Below the pieces are notes generated by a model. It worked only from the letters and a program-made list of their open reading frames with translations. It did no database searches and was not told the DNA's origin. This document shows, in pieces, positions 1-5,548 of a stretch of DNA of 7,910 nucleotides. The position numbers were made by a program, and so were the translations under genes. Positions within the stretch are counted from its first letter, which is position 1; every line of letters starts with the position of its first letter. Source of the stretch: a gamma proteobacterium symbiont of Bathyaustriella thionipta (lineage in GTDB: Bacteria; Pseudomonadota; Gammaproteobacteria; Chromatiales; Chromatiaceae); contig JAHXHF010000251.1 in assembly GCA_025656895.1 (NCBI GenBank), positions 8,735 to 16,644 on the forward strand, given 5' to 3'.

Positions 1-2
1 CC

Positions 3-197
3 GCGAAGAAAAAGGTCAGTAAAAAGAAAACTGCCAGTAAGAAAAAGGTGGTGAAAAAGTCTGCAAGCAAAAAGAAGGCCAGCAAGAAAAAAGTAAGCGG
101 TAAAAAGATCGCAAAGAAAAAAGTAGCTGCTACAAAGGTTATAGCCCGTAAACCGTATCGACCCAGGCAAAAAGTTAAACCCAGAAAAAAGGTTTAA
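3..197 (+). CDS. C-terminal end of a lysine-rich histone H1/AlgP-like protein (5' part outside window)
   Basis: The frame is open from the window edge (first full codon at 3) to a TAA at 195-197, giving 64 visible residues. 28 of them are lysine and 4 arginine, with no acidic residue. The pattern is repeated KKK blocks separated by short A/S/V/T spacers (KKKVSKKKTASKKK and similar), ending in a more basic, proline-containing tail (RKPYRPRQKVKPRKKV). This is the composition of bacterial histone H1-like and AlgP-like tails, which are disordered and bind nucleic acid. A DNA-binding or nucleoid role is inferred from composition only. The N-terminal part is missing, so a fusion to another domain, or a basic tail on an unrelated protein, cannot be excluded. 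It is followed 9 bases later by a strong terminator and converges on ilvA. Confidence 0.7.
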   Translation, partial: AKKKVSKKKTASKKKVVKKSASKKKASKKKVSGKKIAKKKVAATKVIARKPYRPRQKVKPRKKV

Positions 198-206
198 GCA
201 GCAGTT

Positions 207-233
207 AAAAAGCCCGCTTCAGCGGGCTTTTTT
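207..233 (+). terminator. Rho-independent terminator, probably bidirectional
   Basis: An 11-bp stem (207-217 with 222-232) has a GC-rich core GCCCGC/GCGGGC, a TTCA loop at 218-221 and a run of six T (228-233). The opposite arm begins with five A (207-211), which become a T-run on the minus strand. The same hairpin can therefore end both the lysine-rich gene on its left (stop at 197) and the minus-strand ilvA transcript on its right (stop at 294). Confidence 0.92.
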
Positions 234-293
234 ATACGTGCTTATAACGGGCCAACAGCATTCAGGGCCCATCATATCTACCTGTTTTATGGC

Positions 294-1811
294 TTATGAA
301 CCCACAAAGATTTGATAAGCCGGATTACGTGTTTCCTCCCACCAGGGAAAGTCGGTTTGATTCAGTGTTTTTTCCAGCCTGGCTGTATTTTCTGGATTAG
401 CATGCACCCCCATCAAAATTCTTCCATAAGCCGCACCGTGATTGCGATAATGAAATAAACTGATATTCCAGTCACGGCCAAATTGAGCCAGAAAATTCAG
501 CAAAGCACCCGGGCGTTCGGGAAATTCAAAGCGAAAAATACGCTCTTCAAGATCGGCATGCACATGCCCGCCAACCATATAACGCATATGCATTTTAGCC
601 ATTTCATTGTCTGTCATATCGGTTATGGCATAACCTTTGTCCGCCAGCCGCTGTAATAACTGCTCTCGCTCATCATCACCGTCGCGCAGCTCGATACCCA
701 CAAAAACATGAGCCTCGCCACTGTCTGCATAACGATAATTAAACTCGGTAATGGCACGCGAACCCAGGGAACGGCAAAAAGCCAGAAAGCTACCGGGACG
801 CTCGGGTATTTTGGCAGCCAGCAAAGCTTCCCGGCGTTCACCGATTTCAGCTCGCTCGGCCACATGACGCAACCGGTCAAAATTGATATTGGCACCACTT
901 TGCACAGCAACAAACTGCTGTTGCTGTACCGATTCCCGTGCCACATAACGTTTTAAACCGGCCACCGCCAATGCACCGGCAGGTTCCGCAATGGCGCGTG
1001 TATCTTCAAATATGTCTTTAATAGCCGCGCATATTTCATCGGTTGAAACCAGAATAACTTCATCCACACAACGTTTGGCCAGGCGAAAGGTTTCTTTGCC
1101 TACCTGATTGACGGCAACACCATCGGCAAAAATACCCACCTGTTTCAACTTGATGCGGCGACCGGCTTTCAGTGCTTCATACATGCAGGGAGCATCTTGC
1201 GGTTCCACTCCAATAATGCGTGTCTGTGGACTGAGATGCTTCATCCACACACCAATCCCGGCAATCAGTCCGCCCCCACCTACCGGTACAAATATGGCAT
1301 CCAGTTGATCCCGTTTCTGACGCATGATCTCCATGCCGATGGTACCCTGGCCGGCAATCACATCCCGATCATCAAAGGGATGAATAAAAACCAGTTGCTG
1401 TTGCTGCGCCAGTTGTATGGCATGTTCGCTGGCTTCGTTATAGGAATCGCCGTGCAGAACAATTTTTGCACCGCGATTACGCACCGAGCGCACCTTGATC
1501 ACAGGCGTTGTTTTGGGCATCACAATCAAGGCTTTGACACCCAGTTTTTTAGCCGACAGGGCCAGACCCTGGGCATGATTACCGGCCGAAGCGGCAATCA
1601 CGCCCTGCGCTTTTTGTGCCTCTGTCAGTTTGCTGAGCTTGTTATAGGCGCCACGCAATTTGAATGAAAAAACCGGCTGCAGGTCTTCACGCTTGAGAAA
1701 CACCTGATTATTGAGCCGTGCAGACAGCAGCGGAGCATGATCCAAAGGTGTTTCACGCGCCACGTCATACACATGCGCTCGCAAAATATCATCAATGTAG
1801 TTACGTGACAT
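294..1811 (-). CDS. ilvA: Threonine ammonia-lyase (threonine deaminase), biosynthetic two-ACT form
   Basis: Converts L-threonine to 2-oxobutanoate and ammonia, the committed step of isoleucine synthesis, in the cytoplasm. The 505-residue product is close to the E. coli enzyme (514). The PLP fold spans about 1-320: the PLP lysine is K51 in SFKLRGAYNK, SAGNHAQG (75-82) is the substrate/PLP loop, and GGGGL (178-182) binds the cofactor phosphate. SGANINFDRLR (305-315) leads into two ACT-like regulatory domains, at about 327-402 (PERPGSFLAF) and 424-496 (PERPGALLNF). In the family these sense isoleucine (inhibitor) and valine (activator). Having both separates it from the short catabolic TdcB type. 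The ATG is preceded by AAGGAT at 1818-1823, 6 bases upstream. It is divergent from rpiA, an arrangement also known in Pseudomonas. All key motifs are intact. Confidence 0.97.
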   Translation of the reverse strand: MSRNYIDDILRAHVYDVARETPLDHAPLLSARLNNQVFLKREDLQPVFSFKLRGAYNKLSKLTEAQKAQGVIAASAGNHAQGLALSAKKLGVKALIVMPKTTPVIKVRSVRNRGAKIVLHGDSYNEASEHAIQLAQQQQLVFIHPFDDRDVIAGQGTIGMEIMRQKRDQLDAIFVPVGGGGLIAGIGVWMKHLSPQTRIIGVEPQDAPCMYEALKAGRRIKLKQVGIFADGVAVNQVGKETFRLAKRCVDEVILVSTDEICAAIKDIFEDTRAIAEPAGALAVAGLKRYVARESVQQQQFVAVQSGANINFDRLRHVAERAEIGERREALLAAKIPERPGSFLAFCRSLGSRAITEFNYRYADSGEAHVFVGIELRDGDDEREQLLQRLADKGYAITDMTDNEMAKMHMRYMVGGHVHADLEERIFRFEFPERPGALLNFLAQFGRDWNISLFHYRNHGAAYGRILMGVHANPENTARLEKTLNQTDFPWWEETRNPAYQIFVGS

Positions 1812-1817
1812 ACTCTC

Positions 1818-1823
1818 ATCCTT
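1818..1823 (-). promoter_or_regulatory. Shine-Dalgarno site of ilvA
   Basis: On the minus strand AAGGAT lies 6 bases before the ATG at 1811. It supports this start. Reading the minus-strand mRNA, it comes just after the palindrome at 1836-1851, so folding of that element could affect access to it (inference). Confidence 0.65.
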
Positions 1824-1835
1824 ACAGGAAGCCGG

Positions 1836-1851
1836 ACTGACTCAAGTCAGT
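1836..1851. promoter_or_regulatory. Perfect palindrome ACTGACT-CA-AGTCAGT in the ilvA/rpiA divergent region
   Basis: Two 7-base arms (1836-1842 and 1845-1851) are exactly complementary around a 2-base centre. An outer pair GAAGC (1828-1832) and GCTTC (1852-1856) extends the symmetry, with a 3-base bulge on one side. The element overlaps the proposed -35 hexamer and spacer of the rpiA promoter and lies in the ilvA leader close to its Shine-Dalgarno site. It fits either an operator for a dimeric regulator or an RNA hairpin in the ilvA 5' leader. The regulator is unknown. Confidence 0.5.
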
Positions 1852-1865
1852 GCTTCAGGTATGAT
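1837..1865 (+). promoter_or_regulatory. Likely sigma-70 promoter of rpiA
   Basis: CTGACT (1837-1842, four of six matches to TTGACA) and TATGAT (1860-1865, five of six matches to TATAAT) are separated by exactly 17 bases. Transcription would begin near 1872, leaving a leader of about 25 bases before the TTG start. The -10 region reads TATCATA on the other strand, so it might also contribute to ilvA transcription, but no good -35 hexamer is visible for that direction. Confidence 0.45.
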
Positions 1866-1896
1866 AGCGAAAATATCTTAACCCTGGGGCAAAACA

Positions 1897-2553
1897 TTGA
1901 ACGCAGATGATTTAAAGAAACAGGCCGCACAGGCCGCTATTGAATATGTGGAAGAAGGTGTGATTGGTGTCGGAACCGGCTCTACCGTGAATCACTTCAT
2001 TGATTACCTGGCTGAGATTAAACACAAAATCGAGGGCGCGGTTTCTTCCTCTGAAGTCTCGACCGAACGCATGAAAGCGCATGGCATTCCTGTATTTGAT
2101 TTAAACAGTGCCGGTGAACTTTCCCTTTATATTGATGGCGCGGATGAATCCAATAAAAACCTGCAACTGATTAAAGGTGGCGGCGGTGCTTTGACGCGTG
2201 AAAAAATTGTCGCCGCAGCCAGCCGCAAGTTTGTCTGTATTGCCGATGAATCCAAACTGGTGGATATTCTGGGTGAATTCCCGCTACCGGTTGAAGTAAT
2301 TCCCATGGCACGCAGCTATGTGGCGCGTGAACTGGTCAAACTGGGCGGCACACCGGTCTGGCGTGAAGACTTTGTTACCGATAACGGCAATCTGATTCTG
2401 GATGTACAGCATCTGGAAATTATGCAGCCGCTGCAACTGGAGCAAACCATTAACAATATTGCCGGGGTTGTAACAGTCGGGCTGTTTGCCCATCGTCCTG
2501 CCGATATTCTGATTCTGGGAACGCCACAGGGCGCGAAAACCATTACTGCCTGA
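1897..2553 (+). CDS. rpiA: Ribose-5-phosphate isomerase A
   Basis: Interconverts ribose 5-phosphate and ribulose 5-phosphate in the non-oxidative pentose phosphate pathway; cytoplasmic. The 218-residue product matches the E. coli protein (219) nearly end to end. Visible motifs are the phosphate-binding GVGTGSTVNHF (24-34), the active-site YIDGADE with D80 and D83, K93 and E102 in KGGGGALTREK, and ADESK (116-120). These correspond to D81, D84, K94 and E103 of E. coli RpiA, so catalysis should be intact. The start is TTG, chosen because MNADDLKKQAAQAA aligns with the normal N-terminus and no in-frame ATG lies nearby. The upstream GGGG (1886-1889) is only a weak ribosome site. It is divergent from ilvA and convergent with the WD40 gene pair, separated from it by a repeat-filled gap. 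Confidence 0.97.
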   Translation: MNADDLKKQAAQAAIEYVEEGVIGVGTGSTVNHFIDYLAEIKHKIEGAVSSSEVSTERMKAHGIPVFDLNSAGELSLYIDGADESNKNLQLIKGGGGALTREKIVAAASRKFVCIADESKLVDILGEFPLPVEVIPMARSYVARELVKLGGTPVWREDFVTDNGNLILDVQHLEIMQPLQLEQTINNIAGVVTVGLFAHRPADILILGTPQGAKTITA

Positions 2554-2587
2554 CAACATCAGGCTGCACAGGTATTTGTTCTTGACC

Positions 2588-2602
2588 CTCTTTATTAAAG
2601 AG
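2588..2602. repeat. Palindromic unit 1 (CTCTTT-ATT-AAAGAG), degenerate REP-like
   Basis: A 6-bp perfect stem with a 3-base loop, 34 bases after the rpiA stop. Its core CCTCTTT...AAAGAG matches the core of the fuller unit at 2831-2851, so it is probably a decayed member of the same family. There is no following T-run, so it is not a classical terminator, although it could protect the 3' end of rpiA mRNA. Confidence 0.5.
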
Positions 2603-2640
2603 AGTGGTAAGTTTACTTACATCTGATTTTTCTTCTTCGC

Positions 2641-2692
2641 CTCCCCCTTTGGAAAAGGGGGAGAGCATAGCGAGGGGGCGGAGGTGGATTTG
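2641..2692 (-). repeat. REP-like palindromic unit 2 (CTCCCCCTTT hairpin with CAAATC head)
   Basis: A 10-bp perfect stem (2641-2650 with 2654-2663, loop GGA) is followed by a G-rich tract that ends in GATTTG at 2687-2692. Read on the minus strand the order is CAAATC head, C-rich tract, then hairpin. This is the same order as the plus-strand units at 2817 and 2909. The shared architecture marks it as an inverted copy of that repeat class. Confidence 0.65.
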
Positions 2693-2702
2693 ACAGGCTG
2701 CA

Positions 2703-2768
2703 CCCTCGTTCCCACGTTTTACGTGGGAATGCATACCAGACTGGCAGCAAGTACACTGCCAGCTATGC
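2703..2768. repeat. Palindromic unit 3, second family (CTCGTTCCCACGT...ACGTGGGAATGCATACC)
   Basis: The first hairpin pairs TTCCCACGT (2709-2717) with ACGTGGGAA (2721-2729) around a TTT loop. The second pairs CTGGCAG (2741-2747) with CTGCCAG (2756-2762), and an outer GCATA/TATGC pair (2731-2735 with 2764-2768) extends it. The sequence CGTTCCCACG...CGTGGGAATGCATACC resembles a dispersed palindrome I recall from many gammaproteobacterial intergenic regions. It differs in sequence and design from the neighbouring CCCCTCTTT units. It is non-coding. Confidence 0.65.
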
Positions 2769-2816
2769 AATGCACCCGTTCAGAATCAGCCGGTTTCGGT
2801 GTTTTTCAGGCATTTT

Positions 2817-2852
2817 CAAATCTCCCCTAACCCCTCTTTGCTAAAGAGGGGA
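2817..2852 (+). repeat. REP-like palindromic unit 4 (CCCCTCTTT-GCT-AAAGAGGGG)
   Basis: CAAATC head (2817-2822), then CCCCTAA, then a perfect 9-bp hairpin (2831-2839 with 2843-2851, loop GCT). This is the best-preserved member of the family here and the reference for the degenerate copies at 2588 and 2909. Confidence 0.7.
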
Positions 2853-2908
2853 ACCGCTTTGGTTGTTATCTGAAAGTTTTGCATTTCATTGTCGGCTTTT
2901 TCTGTTTG

Positions 2909-2950
2909 CAAATCCCGCCTGCGCCCCTGACCCCTCTTTACCAAAAAGGT
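2909..2950 (+). repeat. REP-like palindromic unit 5, degenerate, abutting the WD40 gene
   Basis: CAAATC head (2909-2914), a C-rich tract, then CCCCTCTTT with an imperfect return arm AAAAAGG (2933-2939 with 2943-2949, one mismatch). It is a direct copy of the unit at 2817, about 92 bases on. It ends 4 bases before the stop codon of the minus-strand WD40 gene, so it lies in that gene's immediate 3' region. Confidence 0.55.
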
Positions 2951-2953
2951 AGA

Positions 2954-3967
2954 TCAGTGTTTTCCCGTATCCCGACTTTCCGGCAACGGCTTGTGCATAT
3001 CCCAGATACGCACACTGGCATCATCTGAAGTGGTTGCCACATAACGCCCGTCTGCCGACATACTGATCGCCGAGCCACACAATTCATGCGATTGCAGGCG
3101 CTTGCGGGTTTTGCCGCTGAGCGGATCAATATACAATACAGCTGAATCCGTCTCACGGCTGATGCTAAGCAATGAACGCCCGTCCTGAGTGGCTTCAATC
3201 TCTTTGATAATACCGGCATGTTCGGTTGGCAGTTCCTGCAAATCTCCGTTGCGCACCTGCCAGCGGTATAACTGATGCCAGCCCGCACCCAGCAGGGTCT
3301 GATCATGATCACTGAACAGCAGGGTACGCGCATAGCTGGAAGGCTTGTTCATAGGGCGTTGCAATAAATCCCAATCCCACACAACAACCCTGGCATAAAT
3401 ATCGGCCGCCGCATACTGCTGACCATTATCGGCCGCTGCCAGTGCGGTAATTTCTCCCAGTCGCAAACGCCGTTGCTGCAACAACCCAAGATCAGACAAA
3501 GCACGTTGTTGCACCCGCCCGTCACGCAGACTGATTACAAAGCTGCGCGTGGCTTTATCGCGCAACAGATTGGTAATTTCCGAGCCGACGTCTTCACTGT
3601 GCAGCAAAGCACCCTTGTATGACCATTTTTTAATCCTGCCATCCAGTGACGTACTGATGACTGCTGAACCATCGACAAATAACAGGCCGGTGATTTCATT
3701 TTCATGCGCCTTCCAGGAGGCTTGTTGATGCACCTGTGGTTGCAGTTGCCATAACACCAACAGGCCTTCACTGCCGGCAGAAGCCAGATAGCGGGAATCC
3801 GCGCTGAATTCCACCTCACGCCCCTGATTGTGCACATCATCCAGAATAATATTGGCGGGCTGGCGGGGTGCGTTGCTAACGCAGGCTGTCAGAAAAGCAG
3901 GCAGCAGCAGAAAGAAAAAGTTTGGCGCAGGCCACTTCAGCATTAAGAATTGCCCGGCAAAATTCAT
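2954..3967 (-). CDS. WD40 beta-propeller lipoprotein, downstream paralogue
   Basis: A 337-residue protein of unknown function. The N-terminus has a hydrophobic stretch (about 17-28) and a lipobox LTAC with C29, so it is a predicted lipoprotein exported by Sec. Residue +2 is Val, which by the E. coli rule favours the outer membrane. The rest folds naturally into seven WD40-like blades of about 40 residues. Recognisable examples are FSADSRYLASAGSEGLLVLW (blade 1), DGRIKKW (blade 2), VVVWDW (blade 4) and SADGRYVATTSDDASVRIWD (blade 7). The last blade opens with SHELCG, also found in the upstream paralogue. Its ATG lies 3 bases after the upstream gene's stop and has no clear ribosome site, so coupled translation is likely. 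M9 is an alternative start. Such propellers act as binding scaffolds, but the partner is unknown. Confidence 0.85.
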   Translation of the reverse strand: MNFAGQFLMLKWPAPNFFFLLLPAFLTACVSNAPRQPANIILDDVHNQGREVEFSADSRYLASAGSEGLLVLWQLQPQVHQQASWKAHENEITGLLFVDGSAVISTSLDGRIKKWSYKGALLHSEDVGSEITNLLRDKATRSFVISLRDGRVQQRALSDLGLLQQRRLRLGEITALAAADNGQQYAAADIYARVVVWDWDLLQRPMNKPSSYARTLLFSDHDQTLLGAGWHQLYRWQVRNGDLQELPTEHAGIIKEIEATQDGRSLLSISRETDSAVLYIDPLSGKTRKRLQSHELCGSAISMSADGRYVATTSDDASVRIWDMHKPLPESRDTGKH

Positions 3968-3970
3968 ATT

Positions 3971-4981
3971 TCAGGGTTGAATCACTACAGGTTTGTAAGG
4001 TGCGGCCAGATCATACAAACGTATGCTTTCATCTTCCGATGAGGTTGCCAGATAGTGTCCGTCGGGACTGACACGCACCGCATAACCGCACAAGGCATGC
4101 GCGCTCATACGCCTGTCTACGGTACCGGTCTTGCTGTTGGTCCAGCGTACCTGTGCATCTGTATTGCGGCCAATGGTCGCGTAATGACCGCCATCGGGCG
4201 CCCATGCCAGTGAAATCACCTGTCCACTATGCTCTGTATCCAGCACTTGCAGTTTGCCACTGTCCACATCCCAGCGCGCCACATGGAACCAGGTACCGCC
4301 CATCAGGCTGGAAGCATCCGGCGAGAAACTTAATGTCCACACGGTTTGCCCGGCCGAGGGCAGTTGCTGTTGGCTATGCAGGTCTGATGGCAGCAGATAC
4401 ACCTGATCATCATCGGTGGCGACTGCCAGCTGACCGTTACGGCTCACATCCAACGCGGTAATAGCGGCCGGCCATGTTTTTTGCGCTACCAGTGGCCAGT
4501 CGGGTTTAAGCATGCGTGCTTTTAGCTCACCTTGCCGGTTGCCGCTGTAAAGTAATTGCTCTGCGGCATTCCAGCCCAATGCCGTCTGTTCACCCTGCTG
4601 TTGTAAACGGGCTATTTCTCCCTGTTTCACATCATGCAGTACCAGCGCGCCTTCTTCTCCGGCGCTTAGCAAACGCTGATTATCCACCCACTGCAAGGCG
4701 CGTACCTGGGAACCCCGATGCGGAACCCATTCGGTTATTTTTTCCAGCTGCGGCATTTTCCAGACGATTACTTCACCAAACTGGCCGCCGGAAGCCAGGT
4801 ATTCTCCATTCGGGCTGAAAGCGATAGTGGTCGCGCCGAACGGATGAACCTGCTCTTTACGTACCAGCGGAGCCTGTGCCGGTGTTACAAAAACACAGCC
4901 CGAAAACACCAGTAGCAGACAAAACAAAGTGATTATTCTCATCATGCAAGGCAGTTTATACTTGAGCTGTGTTATTGTCAT
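3971..4981 (-). CDS. WD40 beta-propeller lipoprotein, upstream paralogue
   Basis: A 336-residue protein of unknown function, first in a two-gene unit with its paralogue. The lipobox VFSGC puts the lipidated cysteine at C29, the same position as in the neighbour. Seven blades can be laid out, beginning near 46 (FSPNGEYLASGGQFGEVIVW) and ending with SPDGHYLATSSEDESIRLYD, the most typical WD40 repeat. Blades 5-7 match the paralogue closely, for example TEHSG against TEHAG and AHALCG against SHELCG. The first ATG is preceded by AAGGAT (4987-4992) at 5 bases, which supports it. The MM pair at residues 13-14 (4940-4945) would give a tidier signal peptide but lacks a ribosome site. It is divergent from the adenosyltransferase gene, with only 26 bases between the chosen starts. 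Function is not inferred beyond an envelope-anchored protein-binding scaffold. Confidence 0.85.
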   Translation of the reverse strand: MTITQLKYKLPCMMRIITLFCLLLVFSGCVFVTPAQAPLVRKEQVHPFGATTIAFSPNGEYLASGGQFGEVIVWKMPQLEKITEWVPHRGSQVRALQWVDNQRLLSAGEEGALVLHDVKQGEIARLQQQGEQTALGWNAAEQLLYSGNRQGELKARMLKPDWPLVAQKTWPAAITALDVSRNGQLAVATDDDQVYLLPSDLHSQQQLPSAGQTVWTLSFSPDASSLMGGTWFHVARWDVDSGKLQVLDTEHSGQVISLAWAPDGGHYATIGRNTDAQVRWTNSKTGTVDRRMSAHALCGYAVRVSPDGHYLATSSEDESIRLYDLAAPYKPVVIQP

Positions 4982-4986
4982 GCCAA

Positions 4987-4992
4987 ATCCTT
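4987..4992 (-). promoter_or_regulatory. Shine-Dalgarno site deciding the start of the WD40 gene at 4981
   Basis: AAGGAT on the minus strand, 5 bases before the ATG at 4981. The alternative ATGATG at 4940-4945 is preceded by ACTGCCTTGC, which has no such site. If the upstream start is right, the divergent gap is only 26 bases and promoters for both genes must overlap coding sequence. Confidence 0.5.
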
Positions 4993-5007
4993 ACCGTACG
5001 CACAACC

Positions 5008-5544
5008 ATGACAAGAATCTATACCCGCAGTGGTGACAAGGGCCAAACCGGTCTCGGCAACGGTTTACGTGTCAGTAAATCTGACCCGGACATTCAATTA
5101 TTGGGAAGCCTGGACGAACTGAATGCCTGTATCGGCCTTGTGCGCAGCCACCAACCGCCTGATGAATATGACCAGCAACTGTTCCTGCTACAACAAAGGC
5201 TTTTTGATGCCGGCGCCAGCCTGGCCATGCAGCAAGCCTTTGTGCAAGCCGAAGCGTTAACGCAACTAGTGGAACAATGGATAGACCGGATCAGCTCTCA
5301 ACTGCCACCACTGAAACAATTTATTCTGCCGGGTGGTTCGACCTGCGCGGCACAGTGTCATCTGGCACGTACCCTGTGCCGACGGCTGGAACGCTTGCTG
5401 GTCGAGACCCTGGAAACCGGCCCGTCCATCCATGCGCTTCTGCCGTTTATCAACCGTCTGTCCGATTATCTGTTTGTGCTGGCGCGCGCCATCAATCAGT
5501 ATAATAATTGCCCTGATGTAGTTTGGCAGGCCGGAGAGCTATAA
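5008..5544 (+). CDS. Cob(I)alamin adenosyltransferase, PduO/MMAB type
   Basis: Transfers the adenosyl group of ATP to cob(I)alamin (or cob(I)yrinic acid a,c-diamide) to make adenosylcobalamin; a cytoplasmic trimer in this family. The 178-residue product starts at the ATG whose MTRIYTRSGDKG is the standard family N-terminus. An extension to a GTG at 4969 would overlap the divergent gene and adds nothing recognisable. Motifs seen are the ATP loop YTRSGDKGQTGL (5-16), LDELNACIGL (35-44), ILPGG (106-110), ARTLCRRLER (120-129) with the catalytic-site arginines and glutamate, and NRLSDYLFVLAR (149-160). No clear ribosome site precedes the ATG. It heads a close plus-strand group, with the next gene 4 bases after its stop. 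Symbol usage for this family varies (pduO, cobO, btuR, mmaB), so none is assigned. Confidence 0.95.
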   Translation: MTRIYTRSGDKGQTGLGNGLRVSKSDPDIQLLGSLDELNACIGLVRSHQPPDEYDQQLFLLQQRLFDAGASLAMQQAFVQAEALTQLVEQWIDRISSQLPPLKQFILPGGSTCAAQCHLARTLCRRLERLLVETLETGPSIHALLPFINRLSDYLFVLARAINQYNNCPDVVWQAGEL

Positions 5545-5548
5545 CAAA

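Larger units (their letters stand above)
2554..2953. other. Repeat-filled convergent intergenic region
   Basis: 400 bases without a credible gene lie between rpiA and the WD40 pair, which are convergent. Five palindromic units of two families occupy much of it. Short open frames here run through the repeats and have no ribosome site or recognisable protein pattern. No hairpin in the gap is followed by a clear T-run, so how the two converging transcripts end is not obvious. Confidence 0.7.

Noticed and set aside
249..270. GGGCC...GGCCC inverted repeat downstream of ilvA, considered as a second terminator
   Set aside because: The stem is only 5 bp with a 12-base loop and no T-run; the hairpin at 207-233 is far better.
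1197..1667. 156-codon open frame on the plus strand inside ilvA
   Set aside because: It is antisense to well-conserved ilvA sequence including the PLP and GGGGL regions, has no ribosome site and shows no recognisable protein pattern.
1847..1897. Short frame MFCPRVKIFSLSYLKH on the minus strand upstream of ilvA, considered as an attenuation leader peptide
   Set aside because: It has no run of Ile, Val, Leu or Thr codons, no ribosome site, and no terminator/antiterminator pair follows it.
2543..2770. 75-codon minus-strand frame through the intergenic repeats
   Set aside because: It runs across three palindromic units, so its sequence is set by the repeats, and it has no credible start signal.
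2588..2950. Series of repeats considered as a CRISPR array
   Set aside because: The units differ in sequence, orientation and spacing and are individually palindromic, with no uniform spacers and no cas genes.
4969..5007. N-terminal extension of the adenosyltransferase from a GTG at 4969
   Set aside because: The 13 extra residues have no family similarity and would overlap the divergent WD40 gene; the ATG at 5008 gives the standard N-terminus.
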